This document shows positions 19,056-27,446 of a stretch of DNA of 64,000 nt, piece after piece. The DNA lies in contig JAAWJI010000010.1 in the NCBI GenBank assembly GCA_022796795.1, forward strand, positions 28,956 to 92,955, given 5' to 3'. A model generated the notes under the pieces. That model was not told the origin of the DNA. It did not search any database and saw only the letters and a program-made list of their open reading frames with translations. The stretch comes from Lachnospiraceae bacterium. GTDB lineage: Bacteria; Bacillota; Clostridia; Lachnospirales; Lachnospiraceae. The first letter of the stretch is position 1; each line of letters starts with the position of its first letter. A program made the translations under genes and the position numbers.

Positions 19056-20153
19056 ATGAAATTAGGAATCGTGGGTCTTCCCAATGTGGGAAAGAGCACC
19101 CTGTTTAATTCGCTGACAAAGGCAGGCGCAGAGTCTGCCAATTATCCATTCTGCACCATTGATCCCAATGTGGGCGTGGTGGCCGTGCCAGACGAGCGGC
19201 TGGGGCTTTTGGCAGACCTGTATCACTCGGCCAAGGTGACGCCGGCCGTCATTGAGTTTGTGGATATTGCAGGGCTGGTAAAGGGCGCCTCTAAGGGCGA
19301 GGGTCTGGGTAATCAGTTCCTGGCAAATATCCGGGAGGTGGATGCCATTATCCACGTGGTACGCTGCTTTGAGGATGCTAATATTATCCATGTGGACGGC
19401 AGCATTGATCCGGTGCGGGATATTGAGACTATTAATCTGGAGCTGATTTTTTCCGATCTGGAGATTCTGGAGCGCCGGATTGCCAAGACGGCAAGAGGGG
19501 CCCGGAACGACAAGACGCTGGCTAAGGAGCTGGAGCTGTTAAACCGTTTGAAGACCTTTCTGGAGGATGGAAACCTGGCGGCTAACTATGTGACCGAGGA
19601 CGAGGATGAACTGGGCTGGCTTGGAGAATATAACCTTTTGACGGCAAAGCCTGTGATTTTTGCGGCCAACGTGACTGAGGACGATCTGCCGGACGACGGG
19701 GCTTCGAATACCTGCGTACAGGCGGTGCGCAAGCTGGCGGGAGACAGCGGCAGCGAGGTGTTTGTGATCTGTGCCCAGATCGAGCAGGAGATCGCAGAGC
19801 TGGACGAGGAGGAAAAGGCCATGTTCCTGGAGGATCTGGGCTTAAAGGAATCTGGGCTTGAGAAACTTATTAAGGCCAGCTATAGTCTTTTGGGGCTCAT
19901 CAGCTACCTGACCGCCGGGGAGACAGAGACCCGGGCCTGGACCATCCGCAAGGGCACCAAGGCCCCCCAGGCAGCGGGCAAGATTCACTCGGATTTTGAG
20001 CGGGGCTTTATCCGGGCCGAGGTGGTGAATTATCAGGATCTTCTGGACTGCGGCGCCTACGCGGCTGCCAAGGAAAAGGGGCTGGTAGGCCTGGAAGGCA
20101 AGGAATACGTGGTAAAGGACGGCGATGTGATCCTGTTCCGATTTAACGTATAG
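19056..20153 (+). CDS. ychF: Redox-regulated ATPase YchF (Obg family)
   Basis: Ribosome-associated P-loop ATPase of the Obg group. 365 residues. The P-loop is GLPNVGKST, the switch region DIAGLVKGASKGEGLGN, and the C-terminal TGS-like domain carries RAEVVNYQDLLDCG. Family members prefer ATP to GTP because the NKxD motif is altered. Good AAGGAGAAGTG ribosome site. Housekeeping gene. Confidence 0.96.
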   Translation: MKLGIVGLPNVGKSTLFNSLTKAGAESANYPFCTIDPNVGVVAVPDERLGLLADLYHSAKVTPAVIEFVDIAGLVKGASKGEGLGNQFLANIREVDAIIHVVRCFEDANIIHVDGSIDPVRDIETINLELIFSDLEILERRIAKTARGARNDKTLAKELELLNRLKTFLEDGNLAANYVTEDEDELGWLGEYNLLTAKPVIFAANVTEDDLPDDGASNTCVQAVRKLAGDSGSEVFVICAQIEQEIAELDEEEKAMFLEDLGLKESGLEKLIKASYSLLGLISYLTAGETETRAWTIRKGTKAPQAAGKIHSDFERGFIRAEVVNYQDLLDCGAYAAAKEKGLVGLEGKEYVVKDGDVILFRFNV

Positions 20154-20169
20154 GAGGCACGAGGGTGAA

Positions 20170-20217
20170 AAGATTTGTCAAAACTTTCAAAGCTTGTTTG
20201 CGCCTTGGAAAGGAATG
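20170..20217 (+). repeat. Leader element shared with murD, copy 1
   Basis: A stretch upstream of lgt that closely matches one upstream of murD (36110-36154). The shared parts are CAAAACTTTCA, then four differing bases, then TTGTTTGCGCCT, then GGAAAGGA with the ribosome site at its end. See the finding on this pair. Confidence 0.6.
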
Positions 20218-20226
20218 TTAAAAATT

Positions 20227-21144
20227 ATGGAAGATCAAATTATCTTTCCCCATCTGGGAATTACTCTGGAGCATGTGGGAAAGTCTATCTCTGTTTTCGG
20301 CATTGAGATTGCCTATTACGGAATCATCATTGCCCTGGGGATTCTCACAGGCTTTCTGCTGGCCCAGTGGATTGCCAGGCGGACCGGACAGGATCCGGAG
20401 GTGTATCTGGATCTGATTCTTTACGCCGTATTTTTCGCCATTGTGGGGGCCCGGCTTTACTATGTGATTTTTTCCTGGGACATGTTCCGGGATGACCTGT
20501 TATCCATCTTTAACCTGCGAAATGGGGGACTGGCCATCTACGGCGGAGTCATAGGGGCGGTGCTGACTGTGTACGTGTTCAGCAAAAAGAGAAAACTGTC
20601 CTTTCCTCTCATGCTGGATACGGGCGGGCCGGGGCTTATTGCCGGGCAAATCATTGGCCGTTGGGGAAACTTTTTCAATCGGGAGGCTTTTGGTGATTAC
20701 ACAGACGGCCTGTTTGCCATGCAGCTGCCGGTGTCTCAGGTCCGATCCTGGGATATTACGGAGAATCTGCGGCAGCATATTCAGGTGATCGGGGGCACGG
20801 AATTTATTCAGGTTCACCCTACTTTCCTCTACGAGGGCATGTGGAACCTGTGTATTCTGATTTTTATGCTCTGGTACTGGAAGCGGAAAAAATTTAACGG
20901 AGAGATTTTCTGCATTTATCTGGCAGGCTATGGACTGGGACGGTTCTGGATTGAGGGCCTGCGGACAGACCCGCTTTTGCTGCCGGGGATCGGGATTCCT
21001 GTATCCCAGGTGCTGGCATTGGCGCTGTTTTTAATTATGGGCGGATATATTTTGTACCGGCATATGAAGCTTAGAAGAGGCGGAAATAGGGAAGTAGTCA
21101 TGACGGAGGAGAAGCAGGAGGCTTCCGGGAAAAGCCAGGAATGA
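20227..21144 (+). CDS. lgt: Prolipoprotein diacylglyceryl transferase
   Basis: Transfers diacylglycerol to the lipobox cysteine of prelipoproteins; needed for the DctP- and NikA-type lipoproteins in this window. About 305 residues with seven membrane helices. Family motifs: NGGLAIYGGVIGA and GRWGNFFNREAFG, with the essential Arg and His positions. Start may be 20215 or 20227; neither spacing to GGAAAGGA is ideal. A charged C-terminal tail (MTEEKQEASGKSQE) extends past the last helix. Confidence 0.93.
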   Translation: MEDQIIFPHLGITLEHVGKSISVFGIEIAYYGIIIALGILTGFLLAQWIARRTGQDPEVYLDLILYAVFFAIVGARLYYVIFSWDMFRDDLLSIFNLRNGGLAIYGGVIGAVLTVYVFSKKRKLSFPLMLDTGGPGLIAGQIIGRWGNFFNREAFGDYTDGLFAMQLPVSQVRSWDITENLRQHIQVIGGTEFIQVHPTFLYEGMWNLCILIFMLWYWKRKKFNGEIFCIYLAGYGLGRFWIEGLRTDPLLLPGIGIPVSQVLALALFLIMGGYILYRHMKLRRGGNREVVMTEEKQEASGKSQE

Positions 21145-21186
21145 CAGAAAAGAGGGGCGGCAAAAGATAAGAGAAAGGATGAGAGA

Positions 21187-22638
21187 ATGAAAAAGGGATT
21201 GCGCCGGGCGGCATTTGCATTATTGCTGGCAGTGCTTTACCTGATCTTGGGGGCGATCGCCCCCTTTTGTGTATATGCAAAGGTGAGTGAGGAAACCCAG
21301 CGGCAGGTGAAGGACAAGCTTGACCAGGAGGAGGAGCGGCTGGCGACTGGGGGAAGCTCTCCGGACCGGGTTATGCTGCTGGAGACAAATATGAGCGCCT
21401 GGGAGGAGCGGATTCGTCTGCTGAACCAGGCCCAGGAGCGGATTATTCTCTCTACCTTTGACATGCGAGACGGAGAGAGCACCCGGGATATCTTGTCTCT
21501 TCTGCTCCACAAGGCAGAGGAAGGAGTGCAGGTGCAGATCCTGGTGGACGGTATCAGCGGCGCTGTTCGCATGGAGGGGGAGCCCCTGTTTTACGCCCTT
21601 TCCAGCCATCCCCAGGTGGAAATCCGGCTCTACAATAAACTGAATCTTTTGACACCCTGGAAAACCCAGGGACGGATGCACGACAAATATGTGATTGTGG
21701 ATGACCTGGCCTATATCCTGGGCGGGCGCAATACCTTTGACTATTTCATCGGCATGTATCCCACCAACAGCAGAAGCTTGGACCGGGAAGTATTGGTCTA
21801 TCGTGGGCCCCAGGAGGATGGGGAGGAGCAGGAGAGCTCCCTTTTTGCCCTGGAGGCATATTTTACTGGGGTGTGGAACCAGAAGGACTGCAGGGTTTTT
21901 CACGGGGAGGAGTCCCTGGCAGAAAAGAAAAGGGTAGCCCAGGAGATTGAGAATTTAAAGGAACGCTACGAGATGCTTAAGGCGGAAAACCCCGAGCTTT
22001 TTGAGAAGCCGGACTATGAGAGCCGAACCTATGAGACCCGGGGGATTTCCCTGATTTCCAATCCCACCGGGATTTACGGGAAGGAGCCGGTGGTATTCTA
22101 CGAGCTCACAGAGCGCATGAAGCGGGCAAAGGAGCAGGTGATCCTGCACACCCCTTACGCGGTCTGCAACGCTTACATGAGGGAGGCCCTGGCACAGGCA
22201 AATACCCAAGGTCCCGGCATTACCATGATGCTCAATTCCGTGGAGAATGGCGACAACTTCATGGCTTCCAGCGACTATGTATATCACAAAAAGGAGATTT
22301 TGAAAACAGGAATCCGCCTGCTGGAGTATGACGGGGGAACCTCCTATCACGGAAAATCCATGGTGTTGGATAGCAAAACTGTGTTTGTAGGCTCCTACAA
22401 CCTGGATCTGCGCAGCAGCTATGTGGATACGGAGCTCATGCTGGCTATTGAAAGCGAGGAATTGGCGGAAGAATTGCTGGGCTATATGGAGACGTATCAT
22501 CAGGACTGCCGCCAGATCACCTCCGACGGGGAGGCAATTCTGCCAGAGGGAAGAAAAGCCCAGACCGCCCCTTTGTGGAAGCGGGCTGCCTGGCGTGTAG
22601 TGGGACTGATCATGCAGCCGTTTCGGTATCTGGTGTAG
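21187..22638 (+). CDS. Phospholipase D-like / cardiolipin synthase-like protein
   Basis: Two-HKD-domain protein of 483 residues, probably membrane anchored through an N-terminal hydrophobic segment (about residues 8-28) and acting outside. The first HKD motif is in GRMHDKYVIVDD followed by GGRN; the second is YHGKSMVLDS followed by GSYNLDLRS. These are the catalytic His-Lys-Asp sets of the PLD superfamily. Cardiolipin synthesis is possible, but the N-terminal region differs from classical Cls, so the substrate is uncertain. It lies 42 bp after lgt and is probably cotranscribed with it. Confidence 0.85.
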   Translation: MKKGLRRAAFALLLAVLYLILGAIAPFCVYAKVSEETQRQVKDKLDQEEERLATGGSSPDRVMLLETNMSAWEERIRLLNQAQERIILSTFDMRDGESTRDILSLLLHKAEEGVQVQILVDGISGAVRMEGEPLFYALSSHPQVEIRLYNKLNLLTPWKTQGRMHDKYVIVDDLAYILGGRNTFDYFIGMYPTNSRSLDREVLVYRGPQEDGEEQESSLFALEAYFTGVWNQKDCRVFHGEESLAEKKRVAQEIENLKERYEMLKAENPELFEKPDYESRTYETRGISLISNPTGIYGKEPVVFYELTERMKRAKEQVILHTPYAVCNAYMREALAQANTQGPGITMMLNSVENGDNFMASSDYVYHKKEILKTGIRLLEYDGGTSYHGKSMVLDSKTVFVGSYNLDLRSSYVDTELMLAIESEELAEELLGYMETYHQDCRQITSDGEAILPEGRKAQTAPLWKRAAWRVVGLIMQPFRYLV

Positions 22639-22682
22639 CCCAATGACAAACCTGCTGCGTTGTGTTCTTTTTCACAGAGAAA

Positions 22683-22731
22683 CCCCTCCATGTACAAGGG
22701 ATTCTTCTGTGTACTAGGGGACACGGAGGGG
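22683..22731 (+). other. Stem-loop in the leader of the LysR gene
   Basis: CCCCTCC(a)TGT at 22683-22693 pairs with ACA(c)GGAGGGG at 22721-22731, with a 27-nt apical part. No T run follows, so it is not a simple terminator. It lies just before the LysR ribosome site and could shield or stabilise the leader. Confidence 0.4.
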
Positions 22732-22753
22732 ATAGAAAGAGGAGAACAGGACC

Positions 22754-23644
22754 ATGACACTTGCTCAGATATCGTATTTTGTGAAGGTGGCGGAGCTGGG
22801 GCATCTCACCCAGGCTGCCGGGGAGTTTATGATCGCTCAGCCCAGCCTGACACAGGCTATCCGCAAGCTGGAGGAGGAGATGGGATTTCCGCTGTTTGAG
22901 AAGGCTGGAAGACGTCTCATTCTCAGCAGGGAGGGGAGCGAATTTTTTCCCTATGCAAAAAGGATTGTGGAGTCCCACGAGATGGCCTCCCGGGCTGCGC
23001 ACCACATTTATGAGGAAAACAGGGGGGTGATCCGGTTTGCCCACACCGAGCCCATGCCCAAAGCATATATTCCCAATCTGATCTTTCACTTTTTGGAGAG
23101 AGAGGAGAACAGAGGGGTACGGATCGAGTCTGATGTGGTGGGCACAGCGAAGGTTTTTCGGGAGCTCCGCAGCGACGAGATCGACTTTGGCTTCTGTTCA
23201 AAGGGGGCCGGGGAGACCGACGATCTGATCCTGTATCCGCTCTTTCGACAGCCCATGGTGCTGATTGTGGCACGGAACGATCCCCTGTGCAGTCTGAAAT
23301 ATGTGGAGCCCGAGGATCTGGTCAAAAGACCCTGCGTGTCCTACGGCGTCAATTCCGTCATGTATCATCAGATTCAGGAATTCTGGAAGGAACAGGGGCT
23401 GGAGCCGGATGTACGCTATCGCTCGTCTGCAGTGGGCATCGGGGGAATGGTTGCCAGGGGCCTGGGGTGGGCCTTTGTGGCTCTGACGGATGAGATACAG
23501 AACGAGGATGTTGCAGTGATTCCCATGCCGAAATTAAAGATGGAGCGCACCATGTTTCTGGCCATGCGCGCGGACCGCAGGCATGGTCCTACGGCGGAAC
23601 GGTTTCTGAAATTTGTGCTGTCCTACAGCAAACAGTTCCAATGA
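22754..23644 (+). CDS. LysR family transcriptional regulator
   Basis: 296 residues. The N-terminal winged helix-turn-helix (about 1-60) reads FVKVAELGHLTQAAGEFMIAQP.., the LysR pattern, with QAIRKLEEEMGFPLFEK. The C-terminal periplasmic-binding-protein-like effector domain follows (about 90-290). It is followed by a strong terminator, then a dyad upstream of the TRAP binding-protein gene, so that gene is the likely target. The effector is unknown, probably the imported acid or a product. Confidence 0.92.
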   Translation: MTLAQISYFVKVAELGHLTQAAGEFMIAQPSLTQAIRKLEEEMGFPLFEKAGRRLILSREGSEFFPYAKRIVESHEMASRAAHHIYEENRGVIRFAHTEPMPKAYIPNLIFHFLEREENRGVRIESDVVGTAKVFRELRSDEIDFGFCSKGAGETDDLILYPLFRQPMVLIVARNDPLCSLKYVEPEDLVKRPCVSYGVNSVMYHQIQEFWKEQGLEPDVRYRSSAVGIGGMVARGLGWAFVALTDEIQNEDVAVIPMPKLKMERTMFLAMRADRRHGPTAERFLKFVLSYSKQFQ

Positions 23645-23673
23645 CAATTAGGAATCCGTTGTATTATGAATAT

Positions 23674-23720
23674 GCTCATCAGATGGTTTGAAAAGACTGT
23701 CTGATGAGCTGTTTTTTATT
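23674..23720 (+). terminator. Terminator after the LysR gene
   Basis: Perfect 10-bp stem GCTCATCAGA (23674-23683) / TCTGATGAGC (23700-23709), then TGTTTTTTATT. Strong intrinsic terminator isolating the regulator from the next operon. Confidence 0.88.
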
Positions 23721-23734
23721 GATCTATTGCATAA

Positions 23735-23803
23735 TTCATAGGTAAAATCTATGAAAAATTCAATTAATTAGTATTAGACGCTATATATTTATGATTATAT
23801 AAT
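23735..23803 (+). promoter_or_regulatory. LysR-type operator and promoter of the dctP-aldolase operon
   Basis: TTCATAG (23735-23741), 7 bp, CTATGAA (23749-23755) is a perfect dyad of the LysR type. Downstream, TAGACG (23775-23780), 17 bp, TATAAT (23798-23803) can serve as a promoter with a poor -35. An activator dyad upstream of a weak -35 is the usual LysR arrangement. Binding by the upstream LysR protein is inference. Confidence 0.55.
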
Positions 23804-23856
23804 ATTGTCATACACAAACATACTATAAATAGGCAAATTTAGAAAGGAGCCGAAAT

Positions 23857-24933
23857 ATGAAAAAGATACTTACGATCCTATTGACCATGGGACTGTTTTT
23901 AGTCCTGGGAGTCTGCGGCGGCTGCGGCGCTTCCACGAAAGAACCTCCTGCTGAAGAAGCCCCTAATGAGGAACCCCCTGCTGCGGAAGCCCCTGGGGAA
24001 GAAACACCTGGGGAAGAAATTGTTCTGAGATTTTCTACCGCTGCCACTCCTGGTTCTACCACTGTGGATGCCATGGAGGTTTTTAAGAAAGCCATTGAGG
24101 AAAGCACCAACGGGCAGATCCAGATTGAAATCTATCATTCCTCCTCTTTGTTTGCGCAGGATGCCGAAATGGAAGCGGTTATCAATGGCAATCTGGATAT
24201 GGCAACAGGAGGCGACAGCTGGCTGTCACCTTATTACCCTAGCCTGTCCATGTTCTCTGCCGCTTATTTCATTGAAAGTGTGGAACATATGAATGCCGTT
24301 CTGAATGGTGAAATTGGAGACAACCTGTTTGCTGATGTTGGGGAACAAATAGGAGCGCTGCCTCTGGGAGCCTGGTATGACGGAGCAAGAACGGTAAGCC
24401 TGCGTTTTGCAGAGCCCCAGATTAAGACTCCCAATGATCTAAAAGGCGTAATTCTGCGTATGCCGAATTCTGACTCCTGGCTGTTTATGGGGGAAGCTTT
24501 AGGTGCAAATCCCACTCCTCTGGCGTTTGCGGAACTGTACACCTCTCTCAATACCGGTGCGATTGATGCCCAGGACAATCCGCTTCCAAACCTGGAATCC
24601 AGCAAATGTTACGAGGTTACCAAGCAGATTAGTCTGACCAATCATCTGATTGGCAGCGTTTGGCCTGTGATTAATAAAGCGAAGTGGGATTCTTTGGGCG
24701 CTGACCTGCAGGACAAGATGATCGAAGCCCTTGATGAGGCCGGCGATTATATGGAGACCACCAATCTGGAAAAAGAAGCAAGACTCCTTGAATTTTTTGA
24801 AAGCGAGGGCATTGTCATTGTGGAACCTGATAAGCAGACTTTCATCGACTATGTGGAAGAAAAATATTTGAACAGTGAGCTTGTCAAAACCTGGGACATG
24901 GATCTGTATGAGAAAGTGAAAAATATGGCCTGA
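23857..24933 (+). CDS. TRAP transporter substrate-binding lipoprotein, without adjacent membrane subunits
   Basis: DctP-family solute receptor, 358 residues. A lipoprotein signal ends at GVCGGC, followed by a Pro/Glu-rich linker with repeated EE-PP-A and APGEE units (about residues 28-50). The receptor core follows, with typical IKTPNDLKGVILRMPNSD. No dctQ or dctM lies next to it, unlike the set at 615-3486; it might use that permease or one elsewhere. Followed by a hairpin and then an aldolase gene, suggesting import of a compound that the aldolase pathway uses. Confidence 0.9.
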   Translation: MKKILTILLTMGLFLVLGVCGGCGASTKEPPAEEAPNEEPPAAEAPGEETPGEEIVLRFSTAATPGSTTVDAMEVFKKAIEESTNGQIQIEIYHSSSLFAQDAEMEAVINGNLDMATGGDSWLSPYYPSLSMFSAAYFIESVEHMNAVLNGEIGDNLFADVGEQIGALPLGAWYDGARTVSLRFAEPQIKTPNDLKGVILRMPNSDSWLFMGEALGANPTPLAFAELYTSLNTGAIDAQDNPLPNLESSKCYEVTKQISLTNHLIGSVWPVINKAKWDSLGADLQDKMIEALDEAGDYMETTNLEKEARLLEFFESEGIVIVEPDKQTFIDYVEEKYLNSELVKTWDMDLYEKVKNMA

Positions 24934-24948
24934 TGAAAAATGATATGG

Positions 24949-24975
24949 AGGCTGTATGCGTTTCGCGTACAGCCT
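24949..24975 (+). terminator. Hairpin between the TRAP receptor and aldolase genes
   Basis: 12-bp stem AGGCTGTATGCG / CGCGTACAGCCT with loop TTT and one G-T pair. The T run after it is weak (TTCGCTT), so it may be an mRNA stabiliser or partial terminator that lets the receptor be made in excess over the enzymes. Confidence 0.5.
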
Positions 24976-25020
24976 TTCGCTTAAAAAGAGAGGATATTGT
25001 CACAGATGGAGGATGGGAAA

Positions 25021-25836
25021 ATGGGAATTGACGAATTAAAAGCAAAATTGGAAAAAAGGGAAAAGATATATTCCACGGTTCTGGGAGAAGTAAAGTCCAC
25101 GGTTCTGCCTGAAATATACAAGTCCACAGGAATTGATTTTTTTGTCCTAGACATGGAACACGGCCCTTTTTCTCCGGAAAACAGTAGTGACCTGATTCAA
25201 AAGTGTAATTCTGTTGAACTGCCCGTGATAGTCAGAGTGCAGGATTGCGAATATTATTGCATTTCCAAGCCTCTGGACAGGGGCGCAGACGGGATTATGA
25301 TCCCCAATGTAAAGAGCATGGAGCAGGTAGAAAAAGCCATCCAATGTATGCGCCTAGCTCCTGTCGGCGGTAAGGGGTATGGGGGCCGCGCACAGCTGCG
25401 CAAGGGGGAAATTCTGGAAGACTTTAACAAAAACCGTTTGCTGTTCCTGCAGATCGAATCCAGAATTGGAACTGATAATCTGGATGAAATGCTGACCAGA
25501 TATGGGGATGAGATCGCCGGCGTGATCATTGGCCCCTATGATATGGCGGTATCTCTCGGCTGCGGACTTGATATTCATGCCGAAGCCATGACGGAGAATA
25601 TTGGTAGAACGATTACCATCTGTAAGAAACATTCCAAATCCATTGGAATGTGGATGGAAAATGATGCGATTGCTGAGAAGTGGTTCCGGGCGGGGATGAA
25701 TACTTTCTGGTATGGTACGGATATTACCATGTTGACTACCGAATTAACCCGTGCGAAGGCATTTATTGGTCTTGGATGTGACGGATGGAAAGCTGGGGGC
25801 CGGCGCCACAGGGTATGTGTATTTTGTGGATTTTGA
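25021..25836 (+). CDS. HpcH/HpaI family class II aldolase
   Basis: Metal-dependent aldolase family that splits 2-keto-3-deoxy or 4-hydroxy-2-keto acids into pyruvate plus an aldehyde. About 271 residues from ATG 25021 (GGAGG 8 nt upstream). Motifs: FFVLDMEHGPF, GIMIPNV, metal ligands in LQIESRIG and IGPYDMAVSLG. The last 20 residues after KAFIG (Gly/Arg/Cys-rich) are longer than I expect for the family. It lies between a TRAP receptor and a TIM-like gene; exact substrate unknown. Confidence 0.88.
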   Translation: MGIDELKAKLEKREKIYSTVLGEVKSTVLPEIYKSTGIDFFVLDMEHGPFSPENSSDLIQKCNSVELPVIVRVQDCEYYCISKPLDRGADGIMIPNVKSMEQVEKAIQCMRLAPVGGKGYGGRAQLRKGEILEDFNKNRLLFLQIESRIGTDNLDEMLTRYGDEIAGVIIGPYDMAVSLGCGLDIHAEAMTENIGRTITICKKHSKSIGMWMENDAIAEKWFRAGMNTFWYGTDITMLTTELTRAKAFIGLGCDGWKAGGRRHRVCVFCGF

Positions 25837-25899
25837 CCGCACCAGGCCCCGGGGACGCCGCTGCAAAATTGTGATTATGGGAGAGTGAGGAGAGAAGCT

Positions 25900-26595
25900 A
25901 TGAAAAAAGAAATTCGCGTTCCTTTTTTGATTGTGAATCCTAAAGCATATATTTACGGGGAGGAAGCCCTGGAGCTGGCCCGAATCTGCGAGGAATTGAC
26001 GGTAAAGTATGACCTGGATATCATTTATACGGCCCAGCATGTGGATCTGCGCATGATCTGGGAGGCGGCTCCCCATGTGATTTTGACGGCTCAGCATATG
26101 GATGGGCTTGTTCCGGGCCGGGGCATGGGTCATATCCTGCCGGAGGGAATCCGGGAGGCGGGAGCACAGGCCGTGGTGCTGAATCACGCGGAGCATCCGC
26201 TGACGGTGGGCCAGCTGGCAAAGGCGCTGATCCGGGCAGAAGAGCTGGAGCTGATGACCATTGTCTGTGCGAATACGCCTGAGGAGGCCGCCTCCGTGGC
26301 AAAGCTGGGGCCGGATATTATGATCTGTGAGCCCACAAGCCTGATCGGGACAGGAAAGACCAGCGGGGATGAATATATTCTTGCCACCAATCGGGCGGTA
26401 AAGGCCGTGAACCCAGATATCAAAGTGATTCAGGCAGCGGGAGTCAGCACAGGGGAGGATGTGTATCGGGTCGTGATGGAGGGCGCTGACGGAAGCGGCG
26501 GAACCAGTGGAATCCTCAACGCGCCCAGCCGGAGAGAGAAGATTGTGGATATGCTGGAGGCGCTGAAGCGCGCCCAGAGAGACAGGACGAAATAG
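25900..26595 (+). CDS. Triose-phosphate isomerase-like protein (archaeal-type)
   Basis: 231-residue TIM-barrel protein resembling the short archaeal triose-phosphate isomerases more than bacterial TpiA. The expected catalytic positions are present: Lys in VNPKAYIYG, His in VLNHAEHPL, Glu in CEPTSLIGTGK. The phosphate loop near GADGSGGTSGIL is plausible. It probably isomerises a triose or tetrose phosphate made in this local pathway rather than serving glycolysis (inference from context). ATG 25900 follows GAGGAGA. Confidence 0.8.
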   Translation: MKKEIRVPFLIVNPKAYIYGEEALELARICEELTVKYDLDIIYTAQHVDLRMIWEAAPHVILTAQHMDGLVPGRGMGHILPEGIREAGAQAVVLNHAEHPLTVGQLAKALIRAEELELMTIVCANTPEEAASVAKLGPDIMICEPTSLIGTGKTSGDEYILATNRAVKAVNPDIKVIQAAGVSTGEDVYRVVMEGADGSGGTSGILNAPSRREKIVDMLEALKRAQRDRTK

Positions 26596-26611
26596 AAAGG
26601 ATGGGGGAAGT

Positions 26612-27271
26612 ATGGCCCAGGTATCAGTTTCCGTATTGGCTTGTGATACAATGCGGATGGGAGAGCAGATTCTTAAGGCGGAGAAGGCCGGAGCAGATTT
26701 CATTCATGTGGATGTGATGGACGGCAATTATGTGGAAAATCTTTCCTTTGGAGCCCAGCATGTGCGGGATCTGAAGAAGATCACCAGCCTGCCCGTAGCG
26801 GTTCACCTGGAGTTGTTTCATCCGGAGCGGTTTTTGGATATGTTTGCTGGGGCTGGAGCGGATATTCTCACCTTTCAGCTGGATGCCTGTCATAATCCCC
26901 TCCATTTTCTCAGGGAAATCAGAAGGAGAGGCATGGAGGCGGGGGTGGGCATCGGGCCGGCTTACAGCATAGAGAACCTGAAATACCTGCTGCATCTGGC
27001 AGACCGGCTCACCCTTATGAGTGTGGAGCCTGGCTATGGCGGGCAGGTCTTTGAGGAGAGTGTGTATGAAAAGCTGCGGCGCATGCAGGAGCTGACAAAG
27101 GCGGCGGGGCTTGAAATTCCCATAGGAGTGGACGGAGGCGTGAACCTGGAAATCGGCAGCAGGCTTTTGAATAGCGGGGCGGATGTTCTGATTGCGGGAA
27201 GCTATATTTTTCGGCAGGGTGAGATCGGAAAGCAGGTGAAAGCACTGAAGGGACTGCAAATACAAAAGTAA
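26612..27271 (+). CDS. Ribulose-phosphate 3-epimerase family protein
   Basis: 219-residue TIM-barrel epimerase. Family motifs: FIHVDVMDGNYVENLSFG, MSVEPGYGGQVFEE and PIGVDGGVN, carrying the metal and acid-base residues. The usual HLMV motif is HLEL here and the N-terminus reads SVSVLACD in place of SPSILSAD, so it may act on a sugar phosphate other than ribulose-5-phosphate. It starts 17 bp after the TIM-like gene, so the two are cotranscribed. Confidence 0.85.
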   Translation: MAQVSVSVLACDTMRMGEQILKAEKAGADFIHVDVMDGNYVENLSFGAQHVRDLKKITSLPVAVHLELFHPERFLDMFAGAGADILTFQLDACHNPLHFLREIRRRGMEAGVGIGPAYSIENLKYLLHLADRLTLMSVEPGYGGQVFEESVYEKLRRMQELTKAAGLEIPIGVDGGVNLEIGSRLLNSGADVLIAGSYIFRQGEIGKQVKALKGLQIQK

Positions 27272-27315
27272 AACAGAGACTACTGTGAACATCGAAAACA
27301 GTAGCATACAGGAAG

Positions 27316-27349
27316 TAGGTCATCCCAGAAAGATGGCCTATTTTCTTGT
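27316..27349 (+). terminator. Terminator after the epimerase gene
   Basis: TAGGTCATC (27316-27324) / GATGGCCTA (27332-27340), one G-T pair, 7-nt loop, then TTTTCTTGT. Closes the accessory island before dxr. Confidence 0.75.
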
Positions 27350-27446
27350 ATTTAAAAACCATTTATGATATGATGGAGTCCGGATTCAATTTTTATAAGA
27401 ATTTGCATTACAATATGCCCCAGGGCATGAAAGAGGATAAGGATTT

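Noticed and set aside
22754..23720. Divergent LysR-target arrangement
   Set aside because: The regulator and its presumed target are in the same direction and separated by a strong terminator, so the classical divergent promoter does not apply.
23940..24010. Pro/Glu codon repeats in the orphan TRAP receptor as a DNA repeat element
   Set aside because: In-frame linker repeats common after lipoprotein signals; explained by protein function.
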